From: Rhodanobacter denitrificans
Lineage (GTDB): Bacteria > Pseudomonadota > Gammaproteobacteria > Xanthomonadales > Rhodanobacteraceae
Direction of reading: 5' to 3'
Length of the DNA stretch: 64,000 bases
Assembly: GCF_003335105.1 (NCBI RefSeq)
Contig: NZ_QFWQ01000006.1
Span: forward strand, 124,001 to 188,000
Position numbers and translations under genes: made by a program. The notes beneath the pieces were generated by a model. The model was not told the origin of the DNA. It was given only the letters and a program-made list of their open reading frames with translations, and did not search any database. This document shows positions 49,177 to 59,070 of this stretch, in pieces; positions within the stretch are counted from its first letter, which is position 1, and every line of letters starts with the position of its first letter.

Positions 49177-49941
49177 TCAGAACTTGTATGCGCGGTGGAT
49201 CGCCACGATGCCGTTGCTGAGGTTGCGAACCTCGACGCGGCCGAAGCCGGCGCGTTCCATCATGCCCTTCAGGGTGGCCTGGTCGGGATGCTTGCGGATC
49301 GACTCGGCCAGGTACTGGTAGCTGTCGGCGTCGCCGGCGAACAGCTGGCCCAGCTTCGGCAGGATCTTGAACGAGTGGAAGTCGTAGAGCTTGCCGAACA
49401 GCTCGCTCTGTACTTTCGAGAACTCCAGCACCAGCGCGCGGCCGCCGGGCTTGAGCACGCGGCAGATGTCGGCCAGCGCCTTGTCCTTGTCGGTGACGTT
49501 GCGCAGGCCGAAGGCCATGGTCACCGCGTCGAAGCTGTTGTCGGGGAACGGCAGCGCCTCGGCGTTGAGCTGGGCCCAGCGCAGGCCGGCGACCAAGCCG
49601 CGGTCGGTGAGGCGGTCGCGGCCCACGCCGAGCATTGCCGCGTTGATGTCGCCCACCACCACCTCTCCCTCGTCGCCGACCACCGGTTTCATCAGCGCGG
49701 CGATGTCGCCGGTGCCGCCGGCCAGGTCCAGCACGCGGTCGCCGCGGCGCACGCCGCTGATCGCCACGAAATGGCGCTTCCACAGCCGGTGGATGCCGAA
49801 CGACATCAGGTCGTTCATCAGGTCGTAGCTGCGAGCGACCGAGGTGAACACCTGGCCGACCAGCTTCTGCTTGTCGTCCACCGGCACGTCGCGGAAGCCG
49901 AAGTGGGTGGTCTTGGATTGCGGCTCGTTCATGGGCGACAT
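49177..49941 (-). CDS. ubiE: Ubiquinone/menaquinone C-methyltransferase UbiE
   Basis: 254 residues (E. coli 251). The SAM-binding motif is [13 protein letters not shown]. The UbiE signatures [20 protein letters not shown] and HRAYKF at the C-terminus are present, as is [14 protein letters not shown]. It methylates the ring carbon in ubiquinone synthesis. ATG 49932 (MNEPQ) is an alternative start. It follows an amidohydrolase gene read in the same direction (1-bp gap) and is not next to ubiJ-ubiB. Confidence 0.97.
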   Translation of the reverse strand: MSPMNEPQSKTTHFGFRDVPVDDKQKLVGQVFTSVARSYDLMNDLMSFGIHRLWKRHFVAISGVRRGDRVLDLAGGTGDIAALMKPVVGDEGEVVVGDINAAMLGVGRDRLTDRGLVAGLRWAQLNAEALPFPDNSFDAVTMAFGLRNVTDKDKALADICRVLKPGGRALVLEFSKVQSELFGKLYDFHSFKILPKLGQLFAGDADSYQYLAESIRKHPDQATLKGMMERAGFGRVEVRNLSNGIVAIHRAYKF

Positions 49942-49942
49942 G

Positions 49943-51298
<1,356 letters not shown>

Positions 51299-51436
51299 GG
51301 GCGAGGATTCCAGGAGGGGAACGCCCATCCTAGAGCCTGCGCGAAGCCTTCGCCTACCCTGCGCCGGCGCCCGGGCACGGGCCGGCCTGCGTCAAGCGGG
51401 GATGCAACGGCGGCTGCGCCCGCCGGTGACCGATGC

Positions 51437-51455
51437 GAGGCGGCGTTGCCGCCTC
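51437..51455 (-). terminator. Hairpin at the plsB stop
   Basis: GAGGCGGC (51437-51444) pairs with GCCGCCTC (51448-51455). On the minus strand it begins at the plsB TGA. It has no following T-run, so its strength as a terminator is doubtful. Confidence 0.45.
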
Positions 51456-54084
51456 ATTCCCGCGTCGGGTCGGCCGCTGCCCCGGTGCCGCCCGATGCCT
51501 GGTGCAGGTGGTGCTCGGCCGCGACGTGGCGTTCGTGCAGTGCGGCGTCGTCGCTGTCGGCGGGAACGTGGGCGGGCTGGTCCGCCATGGGTTCCCGGTC
51601 GCCGCCGGGGGTGATCTTCAGGATCGAGTGGCGCACCTCGCGCGACAGGATCACCCGCGCGTCGCGCACCATGCCTTCCAGCGCGGCGTCGTAGTCGAGC
51701 TTGCCGTCCTCGTCGGTCCACACCACCCGGCGCTCGCGCAGCTTCTGGATGAAGCCGCGGAACAGCGCCTTGTCGAAGAACTCCGGCGCGGACAGCTCGT
51801 TGAGCAGCGACAGCCGCTGCGCGGTGAGCGTGCAGGCATTCTCCAGCTCGGCGCCGGTCAGCGTGTGCGGGCCGTTCTTGGCCAGCGCGGCGATGGTGAT
51901 GTAGTAGCGCTCGAACGCCTGGATCAGGCTGCGCGCGATCACCTTGAGCTGGTAGGCGCCGTCGTCCTGGCCGGGGCTGCGCTCGAGCACGCGCCCGTCG
52001 CTGACCGATTCGAGCAGGCCGCGACGCACGAAGAAGTCGATGGTCGCCTGCATCTGCGTGGCGAATCCGTCCTCGTCCCAAGGCAGGAACAGCTCGCCCT
52101 GGATGAACGGGTAGATGATCCGGCCCAGCCGCAGGATCGAGGAGCGCGACATGCGCCGGTTGTTGAGGAAGCAGCAGGCGACCCACGCAGCGGTGGTGGT
52201 GAGGTGCAGCACGTTGTTGCGGAAGTAGCTGAGCAGCACCGCGCGCTCGCCGGTGGCGGTGAGCACGTCGCCGAGCGGGTGCTGCACGCGCTGGATCCAG
52301 CCCATCTGCTCGCCGTAGGCGATGATCGCGGCCGGGCCCATCGGGGTCAGCGTGATGCGGTCGGAATACGGCAGTTCCTCCAGCATCGCCTTGCCCAGCT
52401 CGAGCTGGGTCAAAAGGTCGCTCTCGGCCATCGCGTGCTTGGGCGTGGCGAGCAGCGCCAGTGCCAGCAGGTTGATCGGGTTGACGTCGGCGGCGCGGTT
52501 GATGTTGATCTGGATCCGCTCGGCGAGGCGGTCGGTGACCGCGTTCAGCCACTCCGGTTTCGCCTCGGGGTCGGTGGTGGCGACGCGCCAGTCGCCGCTG
52601 GCGGCGTCCAGCAGCGGGGTCAGCTCGACCGGTTCGCCGAAGTTCAGCGCCACGTGTCCGTAGCGCTGGCGCAGCACCTTGAGGCCCTTGAGCAGGCCGA
52701 GCAGGGATTCCTTTTCCTTCGGCTGGCCGCTGAGCTCGCCGATGTAGGACTTGCCCTCCATCAGCTTCTCGTAGCCGATGTAGACCGGCTGGAACAGCAC
52801 CGGCCGGCGCGGCGCGCGCAGGAACGCGCGCACCGTCATCGCCAGCATGCCGGCGCGCGGCGCCAGCAGGCGGCCGGTGCGCGAACGCCCGCCCTCGATG
52901 AAGTATTCCATCGGCACGCCGCGGTCGATCAGCTGCGCCACGTACTCGTTGAACACTACCGAGTACAACGCATTGCCCTTGAAGCTGCGACGCAGGAAGA
53001 ACGCGCCGCCGCGACGCAGGATCGGTCCGATCACCGGCAGGTTGAGGTTCACGCCCGCCGCGATATGCGGCACCACCACGCCGGAAACGTGCAGCTGATA
53101 GCTCATCAGCAGGTAGTCGGCGTGGCTGCGATGGCAGGGCACGTAGATCACCTCGTGGCCCGGCGCGGCGGCGCGGGCCTTGTCGAAGTGGTGCATGGCG
53201 ATGCCGTCGTACAGCTTGTTCCAGAAGTTGGAGAGCAGGAAGGAGGCCGAGCGCACCACCGGGTGCGAGTAGTCGGCGGCGATCTCCAGCACCAGCTTGT
53301 GCGCCTTGCGCCAGGCCTTGGCCTGGCTGATCTTTTCCTTGGCCGCGCTGGCGGCGATCGCGGCCCGCACCGGTTCGGCGTTCAGCACCGCATCGACCAC
53401 CGTGCGCCGGTGCGACAGGTCCGGTCCGATCACCGCGGCGCGGATGCGGTGGAAATGCGCGCGCAGCACCCGCGCGACCTTGCGTGCGAAACGTTCCGGG
53501 GCGATCGCGTCGGCTTCGTCCAGCATCTGGCGCAGCGACACCGGGGCGGAGAAGTGCACTACCGTGTCGCGCCCGTTCAGCAGCAGCGCCAGCATGCGGC
53601 GGAAGCGGCCCACCATCACCCAGTTTTCCGAGAACAGCACGCGGAACCAGCCGCTGTCGCGGCTGGGCGCGCGGCCGACGTAGATGGATACCGGCATGAT
53701 CTGGATGTCGTCCCCGGGCATGCCTTCCAGCGAACGCACCAGTTGCCGCAGCGGTTCGTTGGGGTTGCGCCGGCGGTTGCGGCCGAACAGCCAGCCGTCG
53801 CGCCGGGCAAGGGCGAACACCGAGCGCCGGCGGCGGGTGCCGGCCAGCGGCTGCATCGGGTTGGGCAGGCCGGCTTCGCGGCAGGCGCGCTGCAGGATCA
53901 GGGCGTCGGAGAAGCCGTCGCGCTCGATCACGTAGCAGACCGGCACGCCGGCCTGCAGCAAGGTGGTGGGCTCGGCCGGGTCGCGGCGGATGCGCACCCA
54001 CGGCTGCAGCAGCTGGCCGGCCAGGTTGAACCACCAGGGCGCGCGCTGGCGGGCAGGGGAGTCCGCGGTGCTGTTCATTGGCAT
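51454..54084 (-). CDS. plsB: Glycerol-3-phosphate 1-O-acyltransferase
   Basis: 876 residues, larger than the 807 of E. coli PlsB. The acyltransferase block I is VPCHRSHADYLLMSYQL (His318, Asp323), followed by block III FIEGGRSRTGR and block IV segment VPVFIGYEKL-like (QPVYIGYEKLMEG). It adds the first acyl chain to glycerol-3-phosphate at the inner membrane, the start of phospholipid synthesis. The downstream partner step is probably done by a PlsC-type enzyme. ATG 54084 (MPMNSTADSP) and the second Met at 54078 are both possible. Confidence 0.97.
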   Translation of the reverse strand: MPMNSTADSPARQRAPWWFNLAGQLLQPWVRIRRDPAEPTTLLQAGVPVCYVIERDGFSDALILQRACREAGLPNPMQPLAGTRRRRSVFALARRDGWLFGRNRRRNPNEPLRQLVRSLEGMPGDDIQIMPVSIYVGRAPSRDSGWFRVLFSENWVMVGRFRRMLALLLNGRDTVVHFSAPVSLRQMLDEADAIAPERFARKVARVLRAHFHRIRAAVIGPDLSHRRTVVDAVLNAEPVRAAIAASAAKEKISQAKAWRKAHKLVLEIAADYSHPVVRSASFLLSNFWNKLYDGIAMHHFDKARAAAPGHEVIYVPCHRSHADYLLMSYQLHVSGVVVPHIAAGVNLNLPVIGPILRRGGAFFLRRSFKGNALYSVVFNEYVAQLIDRGVPMEYFIEGGRSRTGRLLAPRAGMLAMTVRAFLRAPRRPVLFQPVYIGYEKLMEGKSYIGELSGQPKEKESLLGLLKGLKVLRQRYGHVALNFGEPVELTPLLDAASGDWRVATTDPEAKPEWLNAVTDRLAERIQININRAADVNPINLLALALLATPKHAMAESDLLTQLELGKAMLEELPYSDRITLTPMGPAAIIAYGEQMGWIQRVQHPLGDVLTATGERAVLLSYFRNNVLHLTTTAAWVACCFLNNRRMSRSSILRLGRIIYPFIQGELFLPWDEDGFATQMQATIDFFVRRGLLESVSDGRVLERSPGQDDGAYQLKVIARSLIQAFERYYITIAALAKNGPHTLTGAELENACTLTAQRLSLLNELSAPEFFDKALFRGFIQKLRERRVVWTDEDGKLDYDAALEGMVRDARVILSREVRHSILKITPGGDREPMADQPAHVPADSDDAALHERHVAAEHHLHQASGGTGAAADPTRE

Positions 54085-54109
54085 CGGTCTATTCTAATGG
54101 CCGTGATGT

Positions 54110-55042
54110 TCAGTCTTTCGTTACGGCGCCAGGGGCACTGGTTGCGCGCGCCGGTGCGCCGGCGAGTTCCTGCAGCCGGCGCTGGTGCGACTGGCGCACG
54201 CTGTGCAACAGGTCCTCGCTGTACCAGCGGCCGTCTTCCTGCACCAGGGTCGACTCGGTCGACAGCGGTTTGCCGAGCAGGGTGTAGTCGATCCGCACCA
54301 CCGCGCGGCCGTTGCTGCCGGACACCGGGCCGAGCCGGATCGAGTCCAGCGTGGCGTCGAGCGACAGCCCGTAGATCGCCAGCAACTGCTTGAGGCCGCC
54401 ATAGGCGGTGGCATACCTGGCCATCGAGGCGTCGAAGTCCATCGTGCGCAGCTGTTCCGGGCTTTTCAGGTCGAGCTGGCGCGTGGTGGCCACGGCCACC
54501 CGGATCGCCTGCTTCGCCCTGGCCTGGTCGAACCACGGCGTTTGCTGCGCCCAAGGCAGCAGCGCGTCCAGCACGTCGGTGACCTGGTTTTTCTGCGCCG
54601 CGCTCAGGGTCGGGTTCCGTGCCAGGCCGTTCTTCACCAGCGCCTCGCCGATGCTGACCAGCACCGGCAGCTGATCCTTGTACTGCTGCTCCATGGCGGC
54701 CAGTTTCGGCTGCAGTTCGGCGTACAGCCTGTTCTCCGCATCCGGTTCGGTGAGCTTGCGCACCATCTCGTCGAAGCGGGCGCGGTCCCCGGCGGCAACC
54801 GGTTCCGGCGCCAGCTGCTGGCGGCTCCAGTCCGAGCGCATGGCGGCGTAGTCGGCTGGTGGCAGCGCGTGCTTCCACAGCCCCTGGAAGTCGCCGGCCT
54901 TGAACAGGTCGATCGAGGTCCGCAGCGCCGCCTCCGGAGAGCTGCCGCCCGGCTGGGCGGCTTCGTCCTTGCCATGGCAAGCGCCGAGCAACAGCGCGGC
55001 AAGCAGCGGCAGCAGGACGTGGCGCAGGGAAGGAAGTCGCAT
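54110..55042 (-). CDS. Uncharacterised lipoprotein
   Basis: 310 residues. A signal peptide ends in the lipobox LLLGAC with Cys22. The rest is mostly helical with no recognised domain, rich in Ala, Leu and Gln, and includes a short region (VSGSNGRAVVRIDYTLLGK) of beta character near the C-terminus. Comparable proteins in Xanthomonadales are hypothetical. It lies 25 bp upstream of plsB in the same direction, so the two may be co-transcribed. No function is proposed. Confidence 0.75.
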   Translation of the reverse strand: MRLPSLRHVLLPLLAALLLGACHGKDEAAQPGGSSPEAALRTSIDLFKAGDFQGLWKHALPPADYAAMRSDWSRQQLAPEPVAAGDRARFDEMVRKLTEPDAENRLYAELQPKLAAMEQQYKDQLPVLVSIGEALVKNGLARNPTLSAAQKNQVTDVLDALLPWAQQTPWFDQARAKQAIRVAVATTRQLDLKSPEQLRTMDFDASMARYATAYGGLKQLLAIYGLSLDATLDSIRLGPVSGSNGRAVVRIDYTLLGKPLSTESTLVQEDGRWYSEDLLHSVRQSHQRRLQELAGAPARATSAPGAVTKD

Positions 55043-55156
55043 GGGCGGTTTCTCACGGTGTGGCGGCGGACGCGCCGCGCGGCCGAGGCGAGCGCGCAGG
55101 GTAAGGGTCGTGGCGGCCTCGAAACAAGGTCGAAGCGCAAATTTTTGCGAACCCCC

Positions 55157-55310
55157 AAAAGAAAACCCCGCGGGCGTTGGGCCTCACGGGGAAATCCGGC
55201 AGAGCCGGAGGGAAATGGCCATGCCTGCGAAGATTTTGGTCAGCAGGTGTTGGCGGTTCAAATATTACCCGCTCGTTAAAGCTGAGGCAATACTTTTTGT
55301 TTATTCTACA
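55157..55310 (-). ncRNA. Possible small RNA with intrinsic terminator (unidentified)
   Basis: This 292-bp gap carries no credible ORF. On the minus strand an AT-rich stretch (near 55300-55330) holds a TAGAAT -10-like hexamer. Downstream a TCCGGC-AGA-GCCGGA hairpin (55195-55209) is followed by a bulged stem CCCCG...CGGGG (55166-55191) and the run TTTTCTTTT (55165-55157), a good Rho-independent terminator. The same terminator could simply end the acid phosphatase transcript, about 150 nt after its stop. No known RNA family was recognised. Confidence 0.4.
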
Positions 55311-55334
55311 ATTTATTGTTTTACAACGTTAAAA

Positions 55335-56234
55335 TTATTCAGCGCGCAGTGCATCGAGCTTTTGTTGGCGTCGCTGCCCGGGCGAAAGGCTCCAGTCGTT
55401 GTTGAACAGCGCCGGCTCCCACGAGCCATAGGTGGGGTTGGGCAGCACGAACCAGCGGGTACCGACCCACGGCAGGTAGTCGGCGACCGCCTTGCGGCGT
55501 CCGTCGGCGGTGTTGGCGAGGACGTCCACGAAATCGCCGATCTGGTCGCCGAACTGCATCAGCACGCGATAGTGCCGCGCGACCAGCTGGCGGCGGCAGC
55601 CCTTTTCGCTGCCGGCCTGTTCGCAGCCGTCCACCACGGTGCCCAGGCCGAGGAACGCCTGCGGGCCGCTGACCGGCAGCCCCGCCTTGCGCAGGTTGGC
55701 CAGGGTGGCCTGGTCCAGGTCCTTCGCGCGGTTGGAGATGTAGATCACCGCGATGCCGTGCTTCGCCGCGAACCGGGTGAACTCGACCGCGCCGGGCAAC
55801 GCCCTGGCACGTTCCTCCCGGCACCAGGCCGCCCATTCGGCTTCGTTGTATTCGCTGCCGCCGCGCACGCCTCGTGCGGCGAACGGCGAGTTGTCCAGCA
55901 CGGTCTCGTCGACGTCCAGGATCACCGCCGGCTTCAGGCCCGCGAGCGGCGTGGTGCGGTCGCCCTTGCCGAGGGCGTCCCAGTGCCTGTCGTGCAGCGC
56001 GGTCAGCAGTTGCGCCTGCGCATCGCGGAAGGTCTGCAGGTAGATCAGGTCGTGCTCGATCGCGGTCTGGCTCCACGCCACCGCATTGAGGTTGTCGTTG
56101 GCGGCGACCGTCGCCGGGACGGCAGCCGCGGCAGGCATCGCTGCCGGCAGCGTGGCGGCAGGTTGGCGCGGCGCGGTGGCGCAGCCAGCCAGCAGGCCGA
56201 GCGCGAGCAGGGCGGCGGGCAAACGGAGTGACAT
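55335..56234 (-). CDS. Class C acid phosphatase / 5'-nucleotidase lipoprotein e(P4) family
   Basis: 299 residues. A lipobox LLAGC gives Cys18, so it is an outer-membrane or periplasm-facing lipoprotein. The HAD nucleophile motif is ILDVDETVLDN with Asp107 and Asp109, and IYISNRAKDL and QFGDQIGDFVDV complete the HAD core. Members release phosphate from nucleotides such as NMN and AMP outside the cell membrane. ATG 56234 has AAGGA 8 nt upstream. Confidence 0.95.
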   Translation of the reverse strand: MSLRLPAALLALGLLAGCATAPRQPAATLPAAMPAAAAVPATVAANDNLNAVAWSQTAIEHDLIYLQTFRDAQAQLLTALHDRHWDALGKGDRTTPLAGLKPAVILDVDETVLDNSPFAARGVRGGSEYNEAEWAAWCREERARALPGAVEFTRFAAKHGIAVIYISNRAKDLDQATLANLRKAGLPVSGPQAFLGLGTVVDGCEQAGSEKGCRRQLVARHYRVLMQFGDQIGDFVDVLANTADGRRKAVADYLPWVGTRWFVLPNPTYGSWEPALFNNDWSLSPGQRRQQKLDALRAE

Positions 56235-56361
56235 GCGGTAATCCTTGGCGGGAAGCGAGGCGGAACGATGAACGAAGTTTACGACAGCGCCGTGGCAGGG
56301 CTGGCAGCGGTGGCGGGCTGCTGACAGACTGGCGGTTTCCTGGCCCACGGTTCCCTTCCGC

Positions 56362-57393
56362 ATGGATTCCCCCCTACCCGCCTTGCGCGAGTCCTCGTCG
56401 GTGATCCGCTGCGCCAGCTACCTGCTGGCGGCGGCCGTGCTGCTGCTGGTCGTCAGGATCCACCTGCTGCCCGCGCTGCTGGCCGGCCTGCTGGTGTTCG
56501 AGCTGGTGCAGGCGATGGTGCCGCTGCTGGGCCGGCGCATCTCCGGCGACCGCGCGCGGGTGGTGGTGGTGGCGGTGCTGGGCGCGATCGTGGTGGGCCT
56601 GCTGCTGCTGCTGATCCTCGGTGCGATCAGCCTGTTCCGGCACGAAATCGGCAACCCGCAGTTGCTCTGGCAGGAGCAGCTGATGCCGCTGGTGGAGAAA
56701 GCGCGCCAGCAACTGCCGCCGGCGCTGGTGAACAACCTGCCCGACAGCGTCGACGACCTGCGCGTGGGCGCGATCGAGCTGGCCCGCAAGCATGCCGATA
56801 CGCTGCAACTGGCGGGCAAGGGCGCGGTGCGGGTATTCGTGCACGTCATCATCGGCCTGGTGCTGGGCGCGATCGTGGCGCTCGGCCGCACCCGCCCGGC
56901 GCACCAGATGGGTCCGCTGGCGGCGGCGCTGAGCCTGCGTTGCCAGCGCCTGGCCGACGCGTTCCACAACATCGTGTTCGCGCAGATCAAGATTTCGCTG
57001 ATCAACACCGCGTTCACCGCGGTCTTCCTGCTTGGATTGCTGCCGTTGATGGGCATCCACGTGCCGCTGGCCAAGACCCTGGTGGCGGTGACCTTCGTGG
57101 CCGGCCTGCTGCCGGTGATCGGCAACCTGATTTCCAACACGGCGATCACGGTGGCCGGCATGTCGGTGTCGCTGGGCGTGGGCATCGCCGCGCTGGCGTT
57201 CCTGATCCTCATCCACAAGCTCGAATACTTCCTCAACGCACGCATCGTCGGCACCCAGATCCGCGCCCGCGCCTGGGAGCTGCTGGTGGCCATGCTGCTG
57301 ATGGAAGCCGCATTCGGCCTGCCCGGCGTGATCGCCGCGCCGATCTACTACGCGTACCTGAAGAGCGAGCTGGAGGCGGCGAAGCTGATCTGA
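56362..57393 (+). CDS. AI-2E family (PerM-like) membrane permease
   Basis: 343 residues with about eight membrane helices in the AI-2E/PerM layout: two N-terminal hairpins, a soluble loop (about 95-150), then a helix bundle containing FAQIKISLINTAFTAVF and GLLPVIGNLISNTAITV. The name comes from a proposed AI-2 exporter, but many members move other solutes or protons. It is divergent from the acid phosphatase gene with 127 bp between starts. Confidence 0.9.
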   Translation: MDSPLPALRESSSVIRCASYLLAAAVLLLVVRIHLLPALLAGLLVFELVQAMVPLLGRRISGDRARVVVVAVLGAIVVGLLLLLILGAISLFRHEIGNPQLLWQEQLMPLVEKARQQLPPALVNNLPDSVDDLRVGAIELARKHADTLQLAGKGAVRVFVHVIIGLVLGAIVALGRTRPAHQMGPLAAALSLRCQRLADAFHNIVFAQIKISLINTAFTAVFLLGLLPLMGIHVPLAKTLVAVTFVAGLLPVIGNLISNTAITVAGMSVSLGVGIAALAFLILIHKLEYFLNARIVGTQIRARAWELLVAMLLMEAAFGLPGVIAAPIYYAYLKSELEAAKLI

Positions 57394-57409
57394 GCCACGC
57401 GGCGGCGGT

Positions 57410-58990
57410 TCAGTCCCGCAACCCGATGCCGGCTTCGCCGAGCAACTGTCGCAGCTCCTGCAATTGCGGTTCGTAGTGTTTCCAGCGGCCGATCGCCGTG
57501 CCGTAGATCGGCGCGCGCACCTGCCAGGCATGGGGCGTGTTGACCGGTGCGGCGTTGCTCTCGGGGCGCAGGCAGGCGTCGTTCCAGGGCAGGTTGCAGA
57601 ACGCCAGCAGCCGGCGCGCCGCCGTCTCGGGCGTTTGCACCAGCGATTCGTAGGGCAGCTCCAGGATGCGTCCGGGCAGCACGTTCCGCCAGTGCGCCAT
57701 CAGGCGCTCGAACTGGACGTAATACCGACCGGTGTCGAGCAGGTCGAAGGAGTAGTCGTAGTAGGGCGACTCCCGGTCGAAGAAGTGCCGGAAGTTGCCG
57801 AGGCAGGTGTCCAGCGGGTCGCGGCGCAGGCAGATGATCCTGGCGTTCGGCAGGGCACGGGCGATGAAGCCGGCATACAGGAAATTGTGCGGCAGCTTGT
57901 CGATGAAGCGCGGCCGTTCCGCCGTGGCGGGCCGGGTGCTGGCGAGATAGGCGGCGCCGAGCCGTCGCCAGTCGATGGCGGTAGTGCGGGCGGCGATGTC
58001 CGGATCGAACAGCAGCGGCAGCTGGCCACCCGCCGCCTGCTGCAGCGCCGTCGGGAAGTTCTGCAGTTCGCCCGCGGCGTACACGTCCGGGTGGCTGGAG
58101 AGGATGCGCTCCAGCAGCGTCGTGCCGGTGCGCGGCATGCCGATGACGAAGATCGGCTCAGCGGAGGGATCGCCTTCGGCCGGCTCGTCGTGCACGGCGG
58201 GGAAGGTGCGCACCAGGGCATCGAACATCGCCTCGTCCCGTCTGGCCGAATAGGGGCGCAGACTGCGCACCGCCGCATTGCCGTGCAGTAGGTGCCCGAA
58301 GGCTTTCGGGTAATCGGCGGTGTCGTCGTACTCCTTGGCCAGCGCCAGGTTGAGGTAGATCCGTGCGCCGATGTCGTTGCCGTGCTGCGACAGCAGCGAC
58401 TGCATCCGTTCGAGGTGGTTGCGGGTCGGGGCCTGCCGCCGCAGCTGGGCCAGGTTGAGGTGGGCTTTCCAGTAGCCCGGTTCGAGCCGGATGCCGGCCT
58501 CCAGCTCGCGCTCTGCGCCCTCGTTGTCGCCCATGGCCGTCAGCGCATGGGCGAGATGGAAACGGGAAGAGGCCTGCGCGGGCGTGAGCGCCACGGCGCG
58601 GCGGAAGACCGCCGCCGCTTGCGCGAACGCATGGACCTGGGCGTAGACCACGCCCAGCGCATCCAGCGTCATCGGGTCGCCGGGCGAGAAGTTCATGGCC
58701 TCGTCGGCGACCAGCCGCGCTTCCCGCATCCGCCGGACGAGGAGCAGCGCCCTCGCGTACTGCGCGAGGAAGTCGGCGCGGCCGGGTTCCAGCTGGGTGG
58801 CCCTGAGCAGGCAGTCCAGCGCCTGCGGCATCTGCTGCGTCTGCATGCAGGCCACGCCGGCCATGAAATGCACCACCGGATCGTGCGGCAGGGTCGGCAG
58901 AAGTTGCGCTGCGCGCTGCCGTACCCGCGGCCAGTCATTCTGGTTGAATGCCTCGATGAGCCTGGTATACGCCCGGGTCGGGTCGGTCAT
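57410..58990 (-). CDS. TPR-sulfotransferase fusion protein
   Basis: 526 residues. The N-terminal half (about 5-200) is a set of tetratricopeptide repeats. The C-terminal half is a PAPS-dependent sulfotransferase: IGMPRTGTTLLERIL (286-292 core) binds the 5'-phosphosulfate, and FIDKLPHNFLYAGFI with CLRRDPLDTCLGNF forms the 3'-phosphate site. AGGGG precedes the start. Such TPR-sulfotransferases are common in Xanthomonadales. The acceptor (protein tyrosine, lipid or glycan) is unknown. Confidence 0.92.
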   Translation of the reverse strand: MTDPTRAYTRLIEAFNQNDWPRVRQRAAQLLPTLPHDPVVHFMAGVACMQTQQMPQALDCLLRATQLEPGRADFLAQYARALLLVRRMREARLVADEAMNFSPGDPMTLDALGVVYAQVHAFAQAAAVFRRAVALTPAQASSRFHLAHALTAMGDNEGAERELEAGIRLEPGYWKAHLNLAQLRRQAPTRNHLERMQSLLSQHGNDIGARIYLNLALAKEYDDTADYPKAFGHLLHGNAAVRSLRPYSARRDEAMFDALVRTFPAVHDEPAEGDPSAEPIFVIGMPRTGTTLLERILSSHPDVYAAGELQNFPTALQQAAGGQLPLLFDPDIAARTTAIDWRRLGAAYLASTRPATAERPRFIDKLPHNFLYAGFIARALPNARIICLRRDPLDTCLGNFRHFFDRESPYYDYSFDLLDTGRYYVQFERLMAHWRNVLPGRILELPYESLVQTPETAARRLLAFCNLPWNDACLRPESNAAPVNTPHAWQVRAPIYGTAIGRWKHYEPQLQELRQLLGEAGIGLRD

Positions 58991-59070
58991 GGGAATCCCC
59001 TGGCGCCGGAAGGCGCGTGCGGCTGGCTGTCGTGACGGGAACTGGAAAACATTTGCCCCGGGTCGTCAAC

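Noticed and set aside
55240-55334. Possible tRNA because of a GGTTCAAAT stretch
   Set aside because: No acceptor stem, anticodon arm or CCA-proximal pairing could be built around it.
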